From Candidatus Accumulibacter cognatus (GTDB lineage Bacteria; Pseudomonadota; Gammaproteobacteria; Burkholderiales; Rhodocyclaceae), in NCBI GenBank assembly GCA_013414765.1, contig CP058708.1, positions 677,553-741,552 of the forward strand: a DNA stretch of 64,000 bases, written 5' to 3'. Positions within the stretch are counted from its first letter, which is position 1; the number at the start of each line of letters is the position of its first letter. The notes under the pieces are model-generated. The model saw only the letters and a program-made list of their open reading frames with translations. It was not told where the DNA came from and did no database searches. Shown here piece by piece: positions 1-8,263 of this stretch. The translations under genes and the position numbers were made by a program.

Positions 1-358
1 GAAATGCGCCGTCGCGCGCGTCTTCATGAAGCCGGGAAGCGGCAAGTTTATTGTCAATGGCAAACCGGTCGATGAATTCTTCTCGCGAGTTACGGGGCGC
101 ATGATTGTTCGACAGCCGCTGCAGCTAGTCGAGCAAACGGCTGGCTTCGACATTCTCGTCAATGTTGCTGGCGGCGGCGAGTCCGGTCAGGCAGGCGCGG
201 TTCGGCATGGCATTACGCGGGCGCTGATTGCCTACGACATGTCGCTCAAGCCAGCGCTTTCGAAAGCGGGCTTTGTCACTCGTGACGCCCGTGAAGTTGA
301 ACGCAAGAAAGTTGGTTTCCACAAGGCACGTCGGCGCAAGCAGTTCTCGAAGCGCTGA
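1..358 (+). CDS. rpsI: 30S ribosomal protein S9, C-terminal part (5' end outside window)
   Basis: The open frame enters from base 2 and ends at the stop at 356-358. It encodes the C-terminal part of ribosomal protein S9: AVARVF near the window edge, then [13 protein letters not shown], the [19 protein letters not shown] core, and the very basic tail ending [11 protein letters not shown] that reaches the ribosomal P site. S9 is normally about 130 residues, so only a short N-terminal piece is missing. The usual upstream partner rplM would lie outside the window. A rho-independent terminator follows at once, so rpsI appears to end its transcription unit here. Confidence 0.96.
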   Translation, partial: KCAVARVFMKPGSGKFIVNGKPVDEFFSRVTGRMIVRQPLQLVEQTAGFDILVNVAGGGESGQAGAVRHGITRALIAYDMSLKPALSKAGFVTRDAREVERKKVGFHKARRRKQFSKR

Positions 359-378
359 CCGCACCCTCTTGTACCGCG

Positions 379-402
379 AAGCCGCCTATGGGCGGCTTTT
401 GT
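379..402 (+). terminator. Rho-independent terminator after rpsI
   Basis: A perfect 8-bp stem (AAGCCGCC at 379-386, GGCGGCTT at 391-398) with a TATG loop is followed by T residues. It lies 20 bases after the rpsI stop and about 50 before the argC start, so it separates the two genes. Confidence 0.85.
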
Positions 403-451
403 GTTCTCGTGGCTCGGGCACTTTCATTGCCAGTTATCGCGGAGACTGTTT

Positions 452-1486
452 ATGATCAAGGTTGGAATCGTCGGAGGCACCGGCTACACCGGCGTCGAAT
501 TGCTGCGGCTTCTAGCGCAGCATCCAGCAGTGCAGCTTGTTGCCATCACCTCCCGAGGAGATGCCGGCACCGCGGTCTCCAGCATGTTTCCGAGTTTGCG
601 CCGACGACTGAACCTGCAGTTCGAGGATCCAGCAAGCGCCAATCTGCAAGCCTGCGATGTGGTTTTTTTTGCCACACCGAACGGTGTCGCGATGCAACAG
701 GCTCCGACTCTGCTCGACGTCGGCGTGCGCGTGATCGACCTCGCCGCTGATTTTCGCCTCAGCAACGTGGCCGAGTGGAACCAGTGGTACGGGACGCAGC
801 ACTGCAGTCCGGAATGGGTCGCCCAGGCAGTCTATGGTTTGCCGGAATACCATCGAGCCGACATCCGCAACGCTCGCCTGGTCGCCAATCCGGGCTGTTA
901 CCCGACGGCAGTGCAACTGGGCTTCATGCCGCTCCTCGAGGCCGGTGTGGTGGAACTGGATCATCTGGTTGCGGACGCGAAATCGGGCGTATCCGGGGCT
1001 GGGCGCAAGGCTGAGATCTCCTCCCTGTTCTCGGAAGCCGCCGACAATTTCAAGGCCTATGGCGTCCCCGGACACCGCCATCTGCCGGAGATTCGGCAGG
1101 GTCTGTCGAGAATGGCTGGCAACCCGGTCGGACTGACCTTTGTTCCCCACCTGACCCCTTTGATCCGAGGCATTCACGCCACTCTCTACGCGCGCATCAA
1201 CACCAAGAGTACAGTGGACTTTCAGGCGATCTTTGAAAAGCGCTACCAGAACGAGCCTTTTGTCGATGTCCTGCCGCCCGGTTCACATCCTGATACGCGC
1301 TCGGTACGAGCCGCCAACACCTGCCGTATCGCGGTGCATCGTCCCCAGGAAGGCAACGTTCTGGTTGTGCTCTCGGTCATCGACAACTTGGTCAAGGGCG
1401 CCGCAGGACAGGCTGTGCAAAACATGAACATCATGTTCGGCCTGCCGGAAACCGAAGGTCTCCGGCAACTGGCAGTGTTTCCCTGA
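452..1486 (+). CDS. argC: N-acetyl-gamma-glutamyl-phosphate reductase
   Basis: A 344-residue protein with the N-terminal NAD(P)-binding motif [10 protein letters not shown] and the catalytic-cysteine motif NPGCYPT near residue 150. It performs the NADPH-dependent reduction of N-acetyl-glutamyl phosphate in arginine synthesis. I chose the ATG at 452 because GGAGA lies at 441-445 and the protein then begins MIKVGIVGG as in the family; the frame is open upstream to 401, but those residues look like non-coding sequence. The stop codon (1484-1486) overlaps the 10-bp target duplication of the following IS element, so the insertion sits at the very end of the gene without changing the protein. Confidence 0.96.
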   Translation: MIKVGIVGGTGYTGVELLRLLAQHPAVQLVAITSRGDAGTAVSSMFPSLRRRLNLQFEDPASANLQACDVVFFATPNGVAMQQAPTLLDVGVRVIDLAADFRLSNVAEWNQWYGTQHCSPEWVAQAVYGLPEYHRADIRNARLVANPGCYPTAVQLGFMPLLEAGVVELDHLVADAKSGVSGAGRKAEISSLFSEAADNFKAYGVPGHRHLPEIRQGLSRMAGNPVGLTFVPHLTPLIRGIHATLYARINTKSTVDFQAIFEKRYQNEPFVDVLPPGSHPDTRSVRAANTCRIAVHRPQEGNVLVVLSVIDNLVKGAAGQAVQNMNIMFGLPETEGLRQLAVFP

Positions 1487-1494
1487 GACTGTAC

Positions 1495-2766
1495 CAGGGC
1501 AATCGCATGAATGCCATTGTCGTGAACCTTCGGAAATAATGGTTTACGCTCAAGGAGTTACGAATGGGCTGTTCACAGCTCATTGATTTGTGTAGTTTTC
1601 TGTCTTTTTGGGGTTTTCCATGGAGGCAGGAGGCAGGGTCCGGTTGATGGACGTGTGGGTTGGCGTGCGAGATCCGCGGCAGGCGAAGAAGGTCGAGCAC
1701 GACTTGGTGGAGATGCTGGTGGTGGCGGTGTGTGCGGTGCTCTCGGGTGCGGATGGCTTCGTGGAGATCGAAGCCTGGGCGAAGGAAAAGCTGGACTGGC
1801 TGCGCCGTTATCTCAAACTGGAGCGTGGCATTCCGTGCCATGACACGTTCGGGCGGGTGTTCGCGGCGATCGATCCCGGCGAGTTCGGTGCGGCTTTCCT
1901 GCGCTGGGTCGGCCAAGTCGTGCCGGCGTTGAGCCGGGAGGAAGTCGTGGCGATCGATGGCAAGACGAGTCGTCGTTCGGGGAAAGCGGGCGCCACGCCA
2001 TTGCATCTGGTGAGCGCTTTCGCCGCCCAAGCCGGCGTGGTCCTGGGACAGCGTGCGACGGCTGCGAAATCGAACGAGAAGACCGCCATTCCGGAACTGC
2101 TGACCACCCTGGCACTGGAAGGCTGCCTCGTCACGATTGACGCGATGGGGACGCAGCCCAACATCGCACAGGCCATTCGTGATCGCGGAGCCGACTATGT
2201 GCTGGCGGTCAAGGACAATCAGCCCACCCTGGCCGGGTCGATCCGGGATTTCGTCAGCGCCTTCGACGCCGCGCCGGAGCGGACCCCGCACCGGTTTCAC
2301 CAAGTCGTCGAGAAGGACCATGGCCGTCTGGAGGGGCGGCGCTGCCACGTCTTCGACCAGCTCGACTGCCTGCATGCGCCGGAACGCTGGCCAGACCTGA
2401 AATCCTTCGCGATGATCACCAGCGAGCGGACGATCGGTGGCAAGACCTCCGTCGAACGTCGCTTTTATCTCAGCAGCCTCGCTCCGGACGCTGAACGAAT
2501 GAACCGCGTCGTTCGCCAGCACTGGCGTGTCGAGAACAGTCTGCACTGGTGCATGGATGTCGTCTTCCGCGATGATCAGGCGCGCACGCGTACCGATCAT
2601 GCTGCCCACAACCTTGCGGTCCTGCGCCAGTGGGTCCTCAACCTCCTGCGCACCGCGCCCGTGAAACGCAAGGGCGGCCTTCAGGTGCAGCGCCTCATCG
2701 CCGCGACTTCCGACAGCTTCCGGGCGCAAATCTTGGGGCTTGTATAAGATTCATGCGATTGCCCTG
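1495..2766 (+). mobile_element. Complete ISAs1-family insertion sequence
   Basis: The ends are 18-bp perfect inverted repeats: CAGGGCAATCGCATGAAT at 1495-1512 and its complement at 2749-2766. The element is flanked by a 10-bp direct repeat, GAGACTGTAC, at 1485-1494 and 2767-2776, which is the target duplication. Length is 1272 bp with a single transposase gene. Termini beginning CAGGG, 8-10 bp duplications and this size are usual for ISAs1. The undamaged ends, identical duplications and intact gene suggest a recent insertion. Confidence 0.95.
1620..2747 (+). CDS. ISAs1-family DDE transposase
   Basis: About 375 residues, full length for the family. The N-terminal region (GVRDPRQAKKVEHDLVEML, then VLSGADGFVEIEAW) is the ISAs1 helical domain. 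The acidic catalytic residues appear as VVAIDGKTSRRS, VTIDAMGTQ and the WRVENSLHW segment, a DDE pattern. The ATG at 1620 is preferred; a TTG at 1608 and an ATG at 1647 are alternatives and no strong ribosome site decides. The gene fills the element and ends 19 bases before the right terminus. No frameshift is visible, so it may be active. Confidence 0.93.
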   Translation: MEAGGRVRLMDVWVGVRDPRQAKKVEHDLVEMLVVAVCAVLSGADGFVEIEAWAKEKLDWLRRYLKLERGIPCHDTFGRVFAAIDPGEFGAAFLRWVGQVVPALSREEVVAIDGKTSRRSGKAGATPLHLVSAFAAQAGVVLGQRATAAKSNEKTAIPELLTTLALEGCLVTIDAMGTQPNIAQAIRDRGADYVLAVKDNQPTLAGSIRDFVSAFDAAPERTPHRFHQVVEKDHGRLEGRRCHVFDQLDCLHAPERWPDLKSFAMITSERTIGGKTSVERRFYLSSLAPDAERMNRVVRQHWRVENSLHWCMDVVFRDDQARTRTDHAAHNLAVLRQWVLNLLRTAPVKRKGGLQVQRLIAATSDSFRAQILGLV

Positions 2767-2776
2767 GAGACTGTAC

Positions 2777-3016
2777 CGATCCGCACAAGGTCCAACGACA
2801 AAAATGTTATGATCAGCGGCGGCGGCAGGAATGCGATCAGTGCCTGGGAAGCTTGGAACCTCTGGAACTCCTCGAAAGCAGACATGTCTGACCTGACGTT
2901 GCAAAGCGTCACGCTGCTTGACAAGCGCCTGTCCAATCAGGCAGGCATCAGAACCGTAGTACGCAAACTGGCCGCAACTGACCGATCCTGGCTCGAATCG
3001 GCGCAGATATCAGATT
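2777..3016. other. Intergenic stretch between the ISAs1 element and erpA
   Basis: About 240 bases that, before the IS inserted, followed argC directly. A frame is open through it, but its upstream end lies inside the IS, and the predicted peptide (with LQSVTLLDKRLSNQAG) resembles nothing I recognise. I treat it as the upstream region of erpA; TTGGAG at 3016-3021 provides the erpA ribosome site. Confidence 0.4.
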
Positions 3017-3031
3017 TTGGAGAATGATGTA

Positions 3032-3382
3032 ATGAATGTAGCGACTGAAATACCGATGCCCTTTGTTTTTACCGACAGTGCGGCTGGCAAGGTGAAAGAG
3101 TTGATCGAAGAGGAAGGCAACCCGGAACTGAAACTGCGGGTATTCGTCACTGGCGGCGGGTGTTCAGGTTTCCAGTATGGGTTCACCTTCGACGAGGTGG
3201 CCAACGACGACGATACCGCGCTGCAGAAGAACGGCGTCACCTTGCTGATCGACCCGATGAGCTACCAGTATCTGGTCGGCGCCGAAATCGACTACACGGA
3301 AGGGCTGGAAGGTTCGCAGTTCGTGATCAAGAACCCGAACGCCTCCTCGACCTGCGGTTGCGGCTCTTCGTTTTCGGTTTAG
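3032..3382 (+). CDS. erpA: Iron-sulfur cluster insertion protein, A-type carrier
   Basis: A 116-residue A-type Fe-S carrier that delivers clusters to apoproteins. The three cluster-binding cysteines are visible in [11 protein letters not shown] and the C-terminal CGCGSSF. The N-terminal [13 protein letters not shown] and the overall length match ErpA better than IscA or SufA. The ATG at 3032 is chosen because TTGGAG ends about ten bases upstream; an in-frame TTG at 3017 would overlap that ribosome site. The respiratory Fe-S and heme proteins that follow are plausible clients, but ErpA is a general carrier. Confidence 0.93.
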   Translation: MNVATEIPMPFVFTDSAAGKVKELIEEEGNPELKLRVFVTGGGCSGFQYGFTFDEVANDDDTALQKNGVTLLIDPMSYQYLVGAEIDYTEGLEGSQFVIKNPNASSTCGCGSSFSV

Positions 3383-3465
3383 GCCACTGGCAGGCTGGAC
3401 CGGCAGCGAGAGGACTGCCCGCCACGGCGTGGTCGCCTTTCCTCAAACGTAGGGCCGGTTCAGCG

Positions 3466-4515
3466 TCAAATAGAATCGCCCGACACCCGCGCCACCCGAA
3501 GTTCGTGGTTCAACCATAGCAGCAAGCCCAGGACGACCATCGCTCCGCCTTGATGCGCAGCCCCCAGGCCCACCGGAACGGCCAGCAGCAGGGTGGCAAT
3601 GCCCAGCGCGATCTGGATCAATACCCCCGCCAGCAACAGCGTTGCCACCATGCGCGCCGTGGAAGACACGACCGCGTTCCTGATCTTCCACCAGAACCAC
3701 GGCATCAGAAAGACCAGCAGCCAGGCGCCCAGACGATGGTCAAACTGAACCAACGCCATATTGTTGAAGAAATTCAGATACCATGGATCGATGATGAAGC
3801 TTTCCGGCGGCAGCACATGCCCGTTCATCAGGGGAAAGCTGTTGTAGGCCTTGCCGGCGCGAATGCCGGCGACAAAGCCGCCGGTCATGACCATATAGCC
3901 GACCAGGATCGTCAGCCAGAAGCCGGTCCGCTGCAGCCCCTTTAGCGCAACGTCGCGGCTGCCCCGGCCGCGCTCGCTGAGCAGGCCCAGCGCCACCCAG
4001 AACATCGACAGGAAAATCAGGAAGGCCAGCGACAGATGTGCGGTCAGCCGATAGTGACTGACACGAGGATCGTCGACCAGGCCGCTCTTGACCATGTACC
4101 AGCCCATCGCTCCCTGCAGCCCCCCGAGCACGAATATCCCCAGCAGCTTCGGGACCAGCGACGGCGCAATCCGCCGCCGCAACAAAAAGTAGAGGAATGG
4201 CAGCAGGAAGACCAACCCGATCAGACGTCCGAGAACGCGGTGCCAGTACTCCCAATAGAAGATGCTCTTGAACTCTGCGAGCGTCATCTGGTGGTTGACC
4301 TGCTGGTATTCAGGAGTTTTCTTGTATTTCTCGAAGGTCTCGTCCCATTCGGCCGGATTGAGCGGCGGGATGACACCGACAATCGGCTGCCACTCGACGA
4401 TCGACAGGCCCGAATGGGTCAGACGTGTGACGCCACCGACCACCAGAATGGCGAAGACCATGGCACTGCAAATCAGCAGCCAGAGTGCAACTTGTCGGCG
4501 AGCAACCTTATCCAT
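3466..4515 (-). CDS. ctaA: Heme A synthase (COX15/CtaA family)
   Basis: A 349-residue polytopic membrane protein that oxidises the C8 methyl of heme O to make heme A. All four conserved histidine regions are present: EYWHRVLGRLIG, VSHYRLTAHLSLAF, FDHRLGAWL and AAHQGGAMVVL. About eight hydrophobic segments are predicted by eye. It runs away from the heme-copper reductase cluster and shares the roughly 290-bp upstream region with it. With ctaB downstream of the reductase genes, the locus can supply heme A or O to the enzyme. Confidence 0.93.
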   Translation of the reverse strand: MDKVARRQVALWLLICSAMVFAILVVGGVTRLTHSGLSIVEWQPIVGVIPPLNPAEWDETFEKYKKTPEYQQVNHQMTLAEFKSIFYWEYWHRVLGRLIGLVFLLPFLYFLLRRRIAPSLVPKLLGIFVLGGLQGAMGWYMVKSGLVDDPRVSHYRLTAHLSLAFLIFLSMFWVALGLLSERGRGSRDVALKGLQRTGFWLTILVGYMVMTGGFVAGIRAGKAYNSFPLMNGHVLPPESFIIDPWYLNFFNNMALVQFDHRLGAWLLVFLMPWFWWKIRNAVVSSTARMVATLLLAGVLIQIALGIATLLLAVPVGLGAAHQGGAMVVLGLLLWLNHELRVARVSGDSI

Positions 4516-4669
4516 GACAGATCACCGGGGTGAAAAGCGAAGCCACGGATTATATGCCCTTTGCGACGCTCCCCAAGCCTTGCGAAGACTGCGACCATTG
4601 GTCGCGGCCCAAACCATGCAATGCCGATGCCTGCTGGCTTTGCCGACCATCATCGGGTTTCCCCGGTTC

Positions 4670-4712
4670 TTGACGTGCATCAAATCAATGGTCGCCCGGC
4701 TGCAGGTATCCT
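4670..4712 (+). promoter_or_regulatory. Fnr/Anr-type box and -10 element for the heme-copper reductase cluster
   Basis: TTGAC-GTGC-ATCAA at 4670-4683 matches nine of ten positions of the TTGAT-N4-ATCAA site of Fnr-type regulators. A -10-like TATCCT lies at 4707-4712, predicting a start near 4718. The box centre (4676.5) is then about 41-42 bases upstream, the class II activator position. The first gene begins at 4806 with GGAGG at 4794-4798. This implies induction at low oxygen. The rest of the 4516-4805 gap shows nothing else I can name. Confidence 0.65.
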
Positions 4713-4805
4713 GCGGGCAATTGTGCCCGGAAGGCCCAAGAAATTCGACCTTATCCGCAACTTACCAGCCGCCACAAGCGCAAATCATTGATGGAGGATA
4801 CAAAC

Positions 4806-4955
4806 ATGGCCGTCAACAACGATGATGACGTTCCGTTCATGCAGAAGCTGCTGGACAACCACTTCCTGCTGCTGTTTCTCGGCGTGGCTTCACCAGGTTT
4901 GCTCTACATCCTGTGGGGCATCATCGACATCATGAACACCCCGGTTGCCAGGTAG
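4806..4955 (+). CDS. Small single-pass membrane protein, probable minor subunit of the heme-copper reductase
   Basis: A 49-residue protein starting MAVNNDDDVPFMQKLL, with one hydrophobic segment (about residues 19-41, LLLLFLGVASPGLLYILWGI region) and a short tail. GGAGG sits eight bases before the ATG, and subunit II begins 30 bases after the stop. B-family (ba3-type) oxidases have a tiny one-helix subunit IIa next to subunits I and II, so this is the likely equivalent. The function is inferred from position and topology only. Confidence 0.7.
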   Translation: MAVNNDDDVPFMQKLLDNHFLLLFLGVASPGLLYILWGIIDIMNTPVAR

Positions 4956-4985
4956 GTCGGCCATTCACATCAGGGAGAAACAAAT

Positions 4986-5525
4986 ATGAGTGCAATTCTG
5001 CCGCCGTCGGAACGGCTCTGGTGGAAGCAACCCATCGACAAGGTCGAATGGGCCTGGATCGCGATCGCCTTCGTCTGGGGGATGGTCATGTTCGTGATGA
5101 TGATCTACTGGCACGTCTACGGGAAGCAGAACCTCTCCAACGAGGCCTACAAGACCAGCCCAGAAATGTTCGCTGCCAAGGCCGAAAAGTTCATCGCCGA
5201 AAACACCATCCGTACCGAGACCGATCAGAACATCCCGGTCGTCAAGGTGCCGGCGGGTGGTGACGGCTACCTGATTGCCCGGCTCTGGGCATGGTATCCG
5301 ATCCTCGAACTGGAAAAGGGGCAGACCTACAAGATCCACCTGTCGTCGATGGATTACAACCACGGCTTCTCTCTGCAGCCGGTCAATATCAACATCCAGG
5401 TAATCCCTGGCTACGAGCACGTCGTCAAGATGACGCCGACCAAGGAAGGCACTTACGCCATCGTCTGCAACGAATACTGCGGCATCGGTCACCATTCGAT
5501 GCTCGGCCGTATCTACGTGAAATAA
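4986..5525 (+). CDS. CuA-containing subunit II of a B-family (ba3-like) heme-copper reductase
   Basis: 179 residues: one N-terminal membrane helix (about 22-43) and a periplasmic cupredoxin domain. The binuclear CuA site is complete: His126 in DYNHGFSL and C161-N-E163-Y-C165-GIG-H169-HS-M172. This subunit takes electrons from a soluble donor such as cytochrome c and passes them to subunit I. The short single-helix form is typical of ba3-type enzymes rather than aa3 types with two helices. It lies 14 bases before subunit I. In norSY-senC clusters of ammonia oxidisers the equivalent gene is norY; that link is inference. Confidence 0.9.
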   Translation: MSAILPPSERLWWKQPIDKVEWAWIAIAFVWGMVMFVMMIYWHVYGKQNLSNEAYKTSPEMFAAKAEKFIAENTIRTETDQNIPVVKVPAGGDGYLIARLWAWYPILELEKGQTYKIHLSSMDYNHGFSLQPVNINIQVIPGYEHVVKMTPTKEGTYAIVCNEYCGIGHHSMLGRIYVK

Positions 5526-5539
5526 GGGGGAATGAATAG

Positions 5540-7234
5540 ATGGCAACGACCTACCGTACCTGTCCCATTTCCGGACTGCAGTTCGAGGACCAGGCCGAGA
5601 AGCTGATGCGCTGGAACGCCGTTGTCGGCGTTCTCTGGCTGCTCGTCGGCGGCATCACCGCGCTGCTGGTGATCCTCACCCGCTGGCCGGCGATCAAGCT
5701 GCTGCCGGCCGACCAGTTCTACCTGATCCTCACCGCCCACGGCATCGACATGCTGATCCTGTGGATCCTGTTCTTCGAAATGGCGGTTTTGTACTTCGCC
5801 TCATCGACATTGCTCAGGTGTCGGCTGGCGGCACCGAAGATCGCCTGGCTCGGTTTCTGGCTGATGGTCGTCGGCGGCATCATGGCCAATGTCGCGATCT
5901 TCCAGGGCGAGTCGAGCGTGATGTTCACCTCCTATGTGCCGATGCAGGCGAAATGGCACTTCTACCTGGGGATCATCCTGGTCGCCGTCGGCGCGCTGCT
6001 CGGCGTCGCCATCTTCTTCGGTACGCTGGTCGTCGCCAAGCGCGACAAGACCTATCAGGGCTCGCTGCCACTGGTCACTTTTGGCGCGCTGACCGCAGCG
6101 ATCATCGCCACGTTCACCATTCTGGCCGGCGCCGGCATCCTGCTGCCGACCTTTTTGTGGTCGGTCGGACTGATCAAGGAAATCGACGCGCAGTTGTATC
6201 GCATGGTGTGGTGGGGTCTGGGACACTCGTCGCAGCAGATCAACGTCTCGGCGCACGTTGCCGTCTGGTACCTGACCGCCGCCGTGATCTTCGGCGCCAA
6301 GCCCTTGTCCGAGAAAGTATCGCGCTTCGCCTTCCTGCTCTACATCCTTTTCCTGCAACTCGCCAGTGCGCACCACCTGCTCTCCGATCCTGGCATGAGC
6401 GCCGAGTGGAAAGTGCTGAACACTTCCTACTTCATGTACTTCGCGGTGATGGCCTCGATGATCCATGGCTTCACGGTTCCTGGTGCGATCGAAGCGGCAC
6501 AGCGGCGCAAGGGCTACACCAACGGCCTGTTCGAATGGCTGCGCAAGGCACCCTGGGGCAACCCGGTATTCTCCGGGATGTTCATCTCGCTGGTCAGCTT
6601 CGGCTTTCTCGGCGGCATTTCGGGGGTCGTGCTCGGTACCGAACAGATCAACATGCTGATGCACAATACCTTCTATGTCCCGGGCCACTTCCACACCACG
6701 GTCGTCACCGGCACGACGCTGGCCTTCATGGCGATCACCTACCTGCTGGTACCGGTCCTCTTCCGGCGCGAAATGATCCTGCCCAAGCTGTGCCAGATCC
6801 AGCCCTACCTGTTCGGCATCAGCATGTCGGTGCTCGGCCTGGTGATGATGGGCGCCGGTACGCTCGGCGTCTCCCGCCGGCACTGGGACATGGCCTTCTC
6901 CGGCGCACCGTTCCAGTATGAATGGCCGGGTGCCGCCTACCTGATGATGGGTCTGACCGGAATCTTCGGCGTCATCGCCGTGATTGGCGGTGGGCTGTGG
7001 ATCCTGCTCGTCGTCGGTTCGCTGCTGTTCGGCAAGAAACTCGACGGCGGCAAGGTTTCAGACCGACCGACGCCAATCCCGACGAACACTCAGGCGGCTT
7101 CAGCGGTTGCGCATGGCAGCGACCACGTTGGTGTCCCCGGCACCGTCGTTCTGGCCCTGTTGCTGTTCGTCTGCTTCGTCCTTTACTACTTCGTCAACTG
7201 GAAGTATCTTTCCGAGGTCTGGCTGCTCAGCTGA
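5540..7234 (+). CDS. Subunit I of a B-family heme-copper reductase, probably an NO reductase type
   Basis: 564 residues with many membrane segments. Ligands align with the ba3 pattern: His67 (TAHGIDM) and His385 for the low-spin heme, His383 (PGHFHTT) for the high-spin heme, and His229, His278 and His279 (ASAHHLLSDPG) for CuB. In O2-reducing ba3 enzymes the His229 motif is H-P-x-V-Y, with the Tyr cross-linked to His. Here it reads H229-S-S-Q-Q233, so the Tyr is replaced by Gln. Loss of that Tyr marks NO-reducing relatives (sNOR, eNOR and similar). The neighbours ctaB and senC and the Fnr-type box agree with the norSY-senC arrangement. O2 reduction cannot be excluded from sequence alone. Confidence 0.85.
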   Translation: MATTYRTCPISGLQFEDQAEKLMRWNAVVGVLWLLVGGITALLVILTRWPAIKLLPADQFYLILTAHGIDMLILWILFFEMAVLYFASSTLLRCRLAAPKIAWLGFWLMVVGGIMANVAIFQGESSVMFTSYVPMQAKWHFYLGIILVAVGALLGVAIFFGTLVVAKRDKTYQGSLPLVTFGALTAAIIATFTILAGAGILLPTFLWSVGLIKEIDAQLYRMVWWGLGHSSQQINVSAHVAVWYLTAAVIFGAKPLSEKVSRFAFLLYILFLQLASAHHLLSDPGMSAEWKVLNTSYFMYFAVMASMIHGFTVPGAIEAAQRRKGYTNGLFEWLRKAPWGNPVFSGMFISLVSFGFLGGISGVVLGTEQINMLMHNTFYVPGHFHTTVVTGTTLAFMAITYLLVPVLFRREMILPKLCQIQPYLFGISMSVLGLVMMGAGTLGVSRRHWDMAFSGAPFQYEWPGAAYLMMGLTGIFGVIAVIGGGLWILLVVGSLLFGKKLDGGKVSDRPTPIPTNTQAASAVAHGSDHVGVPGTVVLALLLFVCFVLYYFVNWKYLSEVWLLS

Positions 7235-7246
7235 ACGGGCACCTCC

Positions 7247-7267
7247 CCCCACGCCCTCGGCGTGGGG
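7247..7267 (+). other. GC-rich hairpin between subunit I and ctaB
   Basis: A perfect 9-bp stem, CCCCACGCC (7247-7255) and GGCGTGGGG (7259-7267), with a CTC loop, lies 12 bases after the subunit I stop. No T run follows, so it is more likely an attenuating or mRNA-stabilising structure than a full terminator. Confidence 0.55.
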
Positions 7268-7372
7268 ACCTGCCTCAATCGGTCCTGGCTACGACAGGTC
7301 CGATTCAAGCCGGTCCGCACACCTCCCAGGCCACCCGATCATTACCTTGACTGCTACCGCTATCGACCACCC

Positions 7373-8263
7373 ATGCCATCCGTCCGCGCATCGAAAAGCA
7401 CCTCTCCCCTCCGTGCCATTCTCGGCGTGTTCAAGCTGCGCATCGGCGTCGTCATCACCTTTACCGCCCTCGCCGGTCTGGCGGTCAGCTCCGGACCCAG
7501 CCTGAGCCTGCTGCAGCTACTCGTGCTGACCTTGTCGGTACTGATTTCATCGGCCAGCGCCGGAGCCTTCAACCAGTATTACGAACATGACAGCGACCTG
7601 CTGATGTCGCGAACCCGCCAGCGGCCCTTCGTCACTGGCGAGCTTCGGCACGGACCGGCCTGGCTACTGGTCATCGCCGCCCTGATGACGCTCTCGGTCG
7701 GTGCCGCCTGGTTCGCCCTGAATGCCTGGTCAGCGCTGTTCGTCTTCCTCGGCGCTTTCTTTTACGCCGTCGTTTACACGGTGTGGCTGAAGCGGCGCAC
7801 CTGGCTGAACATCGTCTTCGGCGGGCTGGCCGGGAGCTGGGCCGTGCTCGCTGGCGCGACCGCAGCCGACCCACAGCCCGGCGCCATCCCGCTAACGCTG
7901 GCCCTGGTTCTCTTTCTATGGACGCCGCCGCATTTCTGGAGTCTGGCGATCGCATTCCGTGACGACTACGCCGCTGCCGGAGTGCCGATGCTGCCAGTCG
8001 TCGTCGGCGACCAGCAAGCGGCAAACACCATCTTCTTCAGTACCCTGGCGCTGGTCGCAGCCAGCCTGTTGCCCCTGGCCTTCGGGCTGGGCATGATCTA
8101 CTTCGCTGGCGCCTTTGCTGGCGGCTTCCTGTTCATTCAGAAGGCCTGGCGGCTGACTCGCGACCCCTGCCGCAAGTCGGCGATGATCTGCTTTCATGCA
8201 TCACTGATCCAGCTGACGCTGGTCCTGTTCGGTGCCATCCTTGACACGCAATCCGGTTTCTGA
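7373..8263 (+). CDS. ctaB: Protoheme IX farnesyltransferase (heme O synthase)
   Basis: 296 residues, a UbiA-superfamily prenyltransferase that adds farnesyl to heme B. The first Asp-rich motif is NQYYEHDSDLLMSRTRQRP, and the second conserved loop is FRDDYAAAGVPMLPV, both typical of CtaB. Several hydrophobic segments span the protein. The frame is open from 7262, but residues before MPSVRASKST look non-coding, so the ATG at 7373 is chosen, without a strong ribosome site. It provides heme O, which CtaA on the other side of the cluster can turn into heme A. Confidence 0.92.
   Translation: MPSVRASKSTSPLRAILGVFKLRIGVVITFTALAGLAVSSGPSLSLLQLLVLTLSVLISSASAGAFNQYYEHDSDLLMSRTRQRPFVTGELRHGPAWLLVIAALMTLSVGAAWFALNAWSALFVFLGAFFYAVVYTVWLKRRTWLNIVFGGLAGSWAVLAGATAADPQPGAIPLTLALVLFLWTPPHFWSLAIAFRDDYAAAGVPMLPVVVGDQQAANTIFFSTLALVAASLLPLAFGLGMIYFAGAFAGGFLFIQKAWRLTRDPCRKSAMICFHASLIQLTLVLFGAILDTQSGF

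Noticed and set aside
1431-2729. 432-residue minus-strand frame
   Set aside because: Antisense shadow of the ISAs1 transposase; it runs across the IS end into argC.
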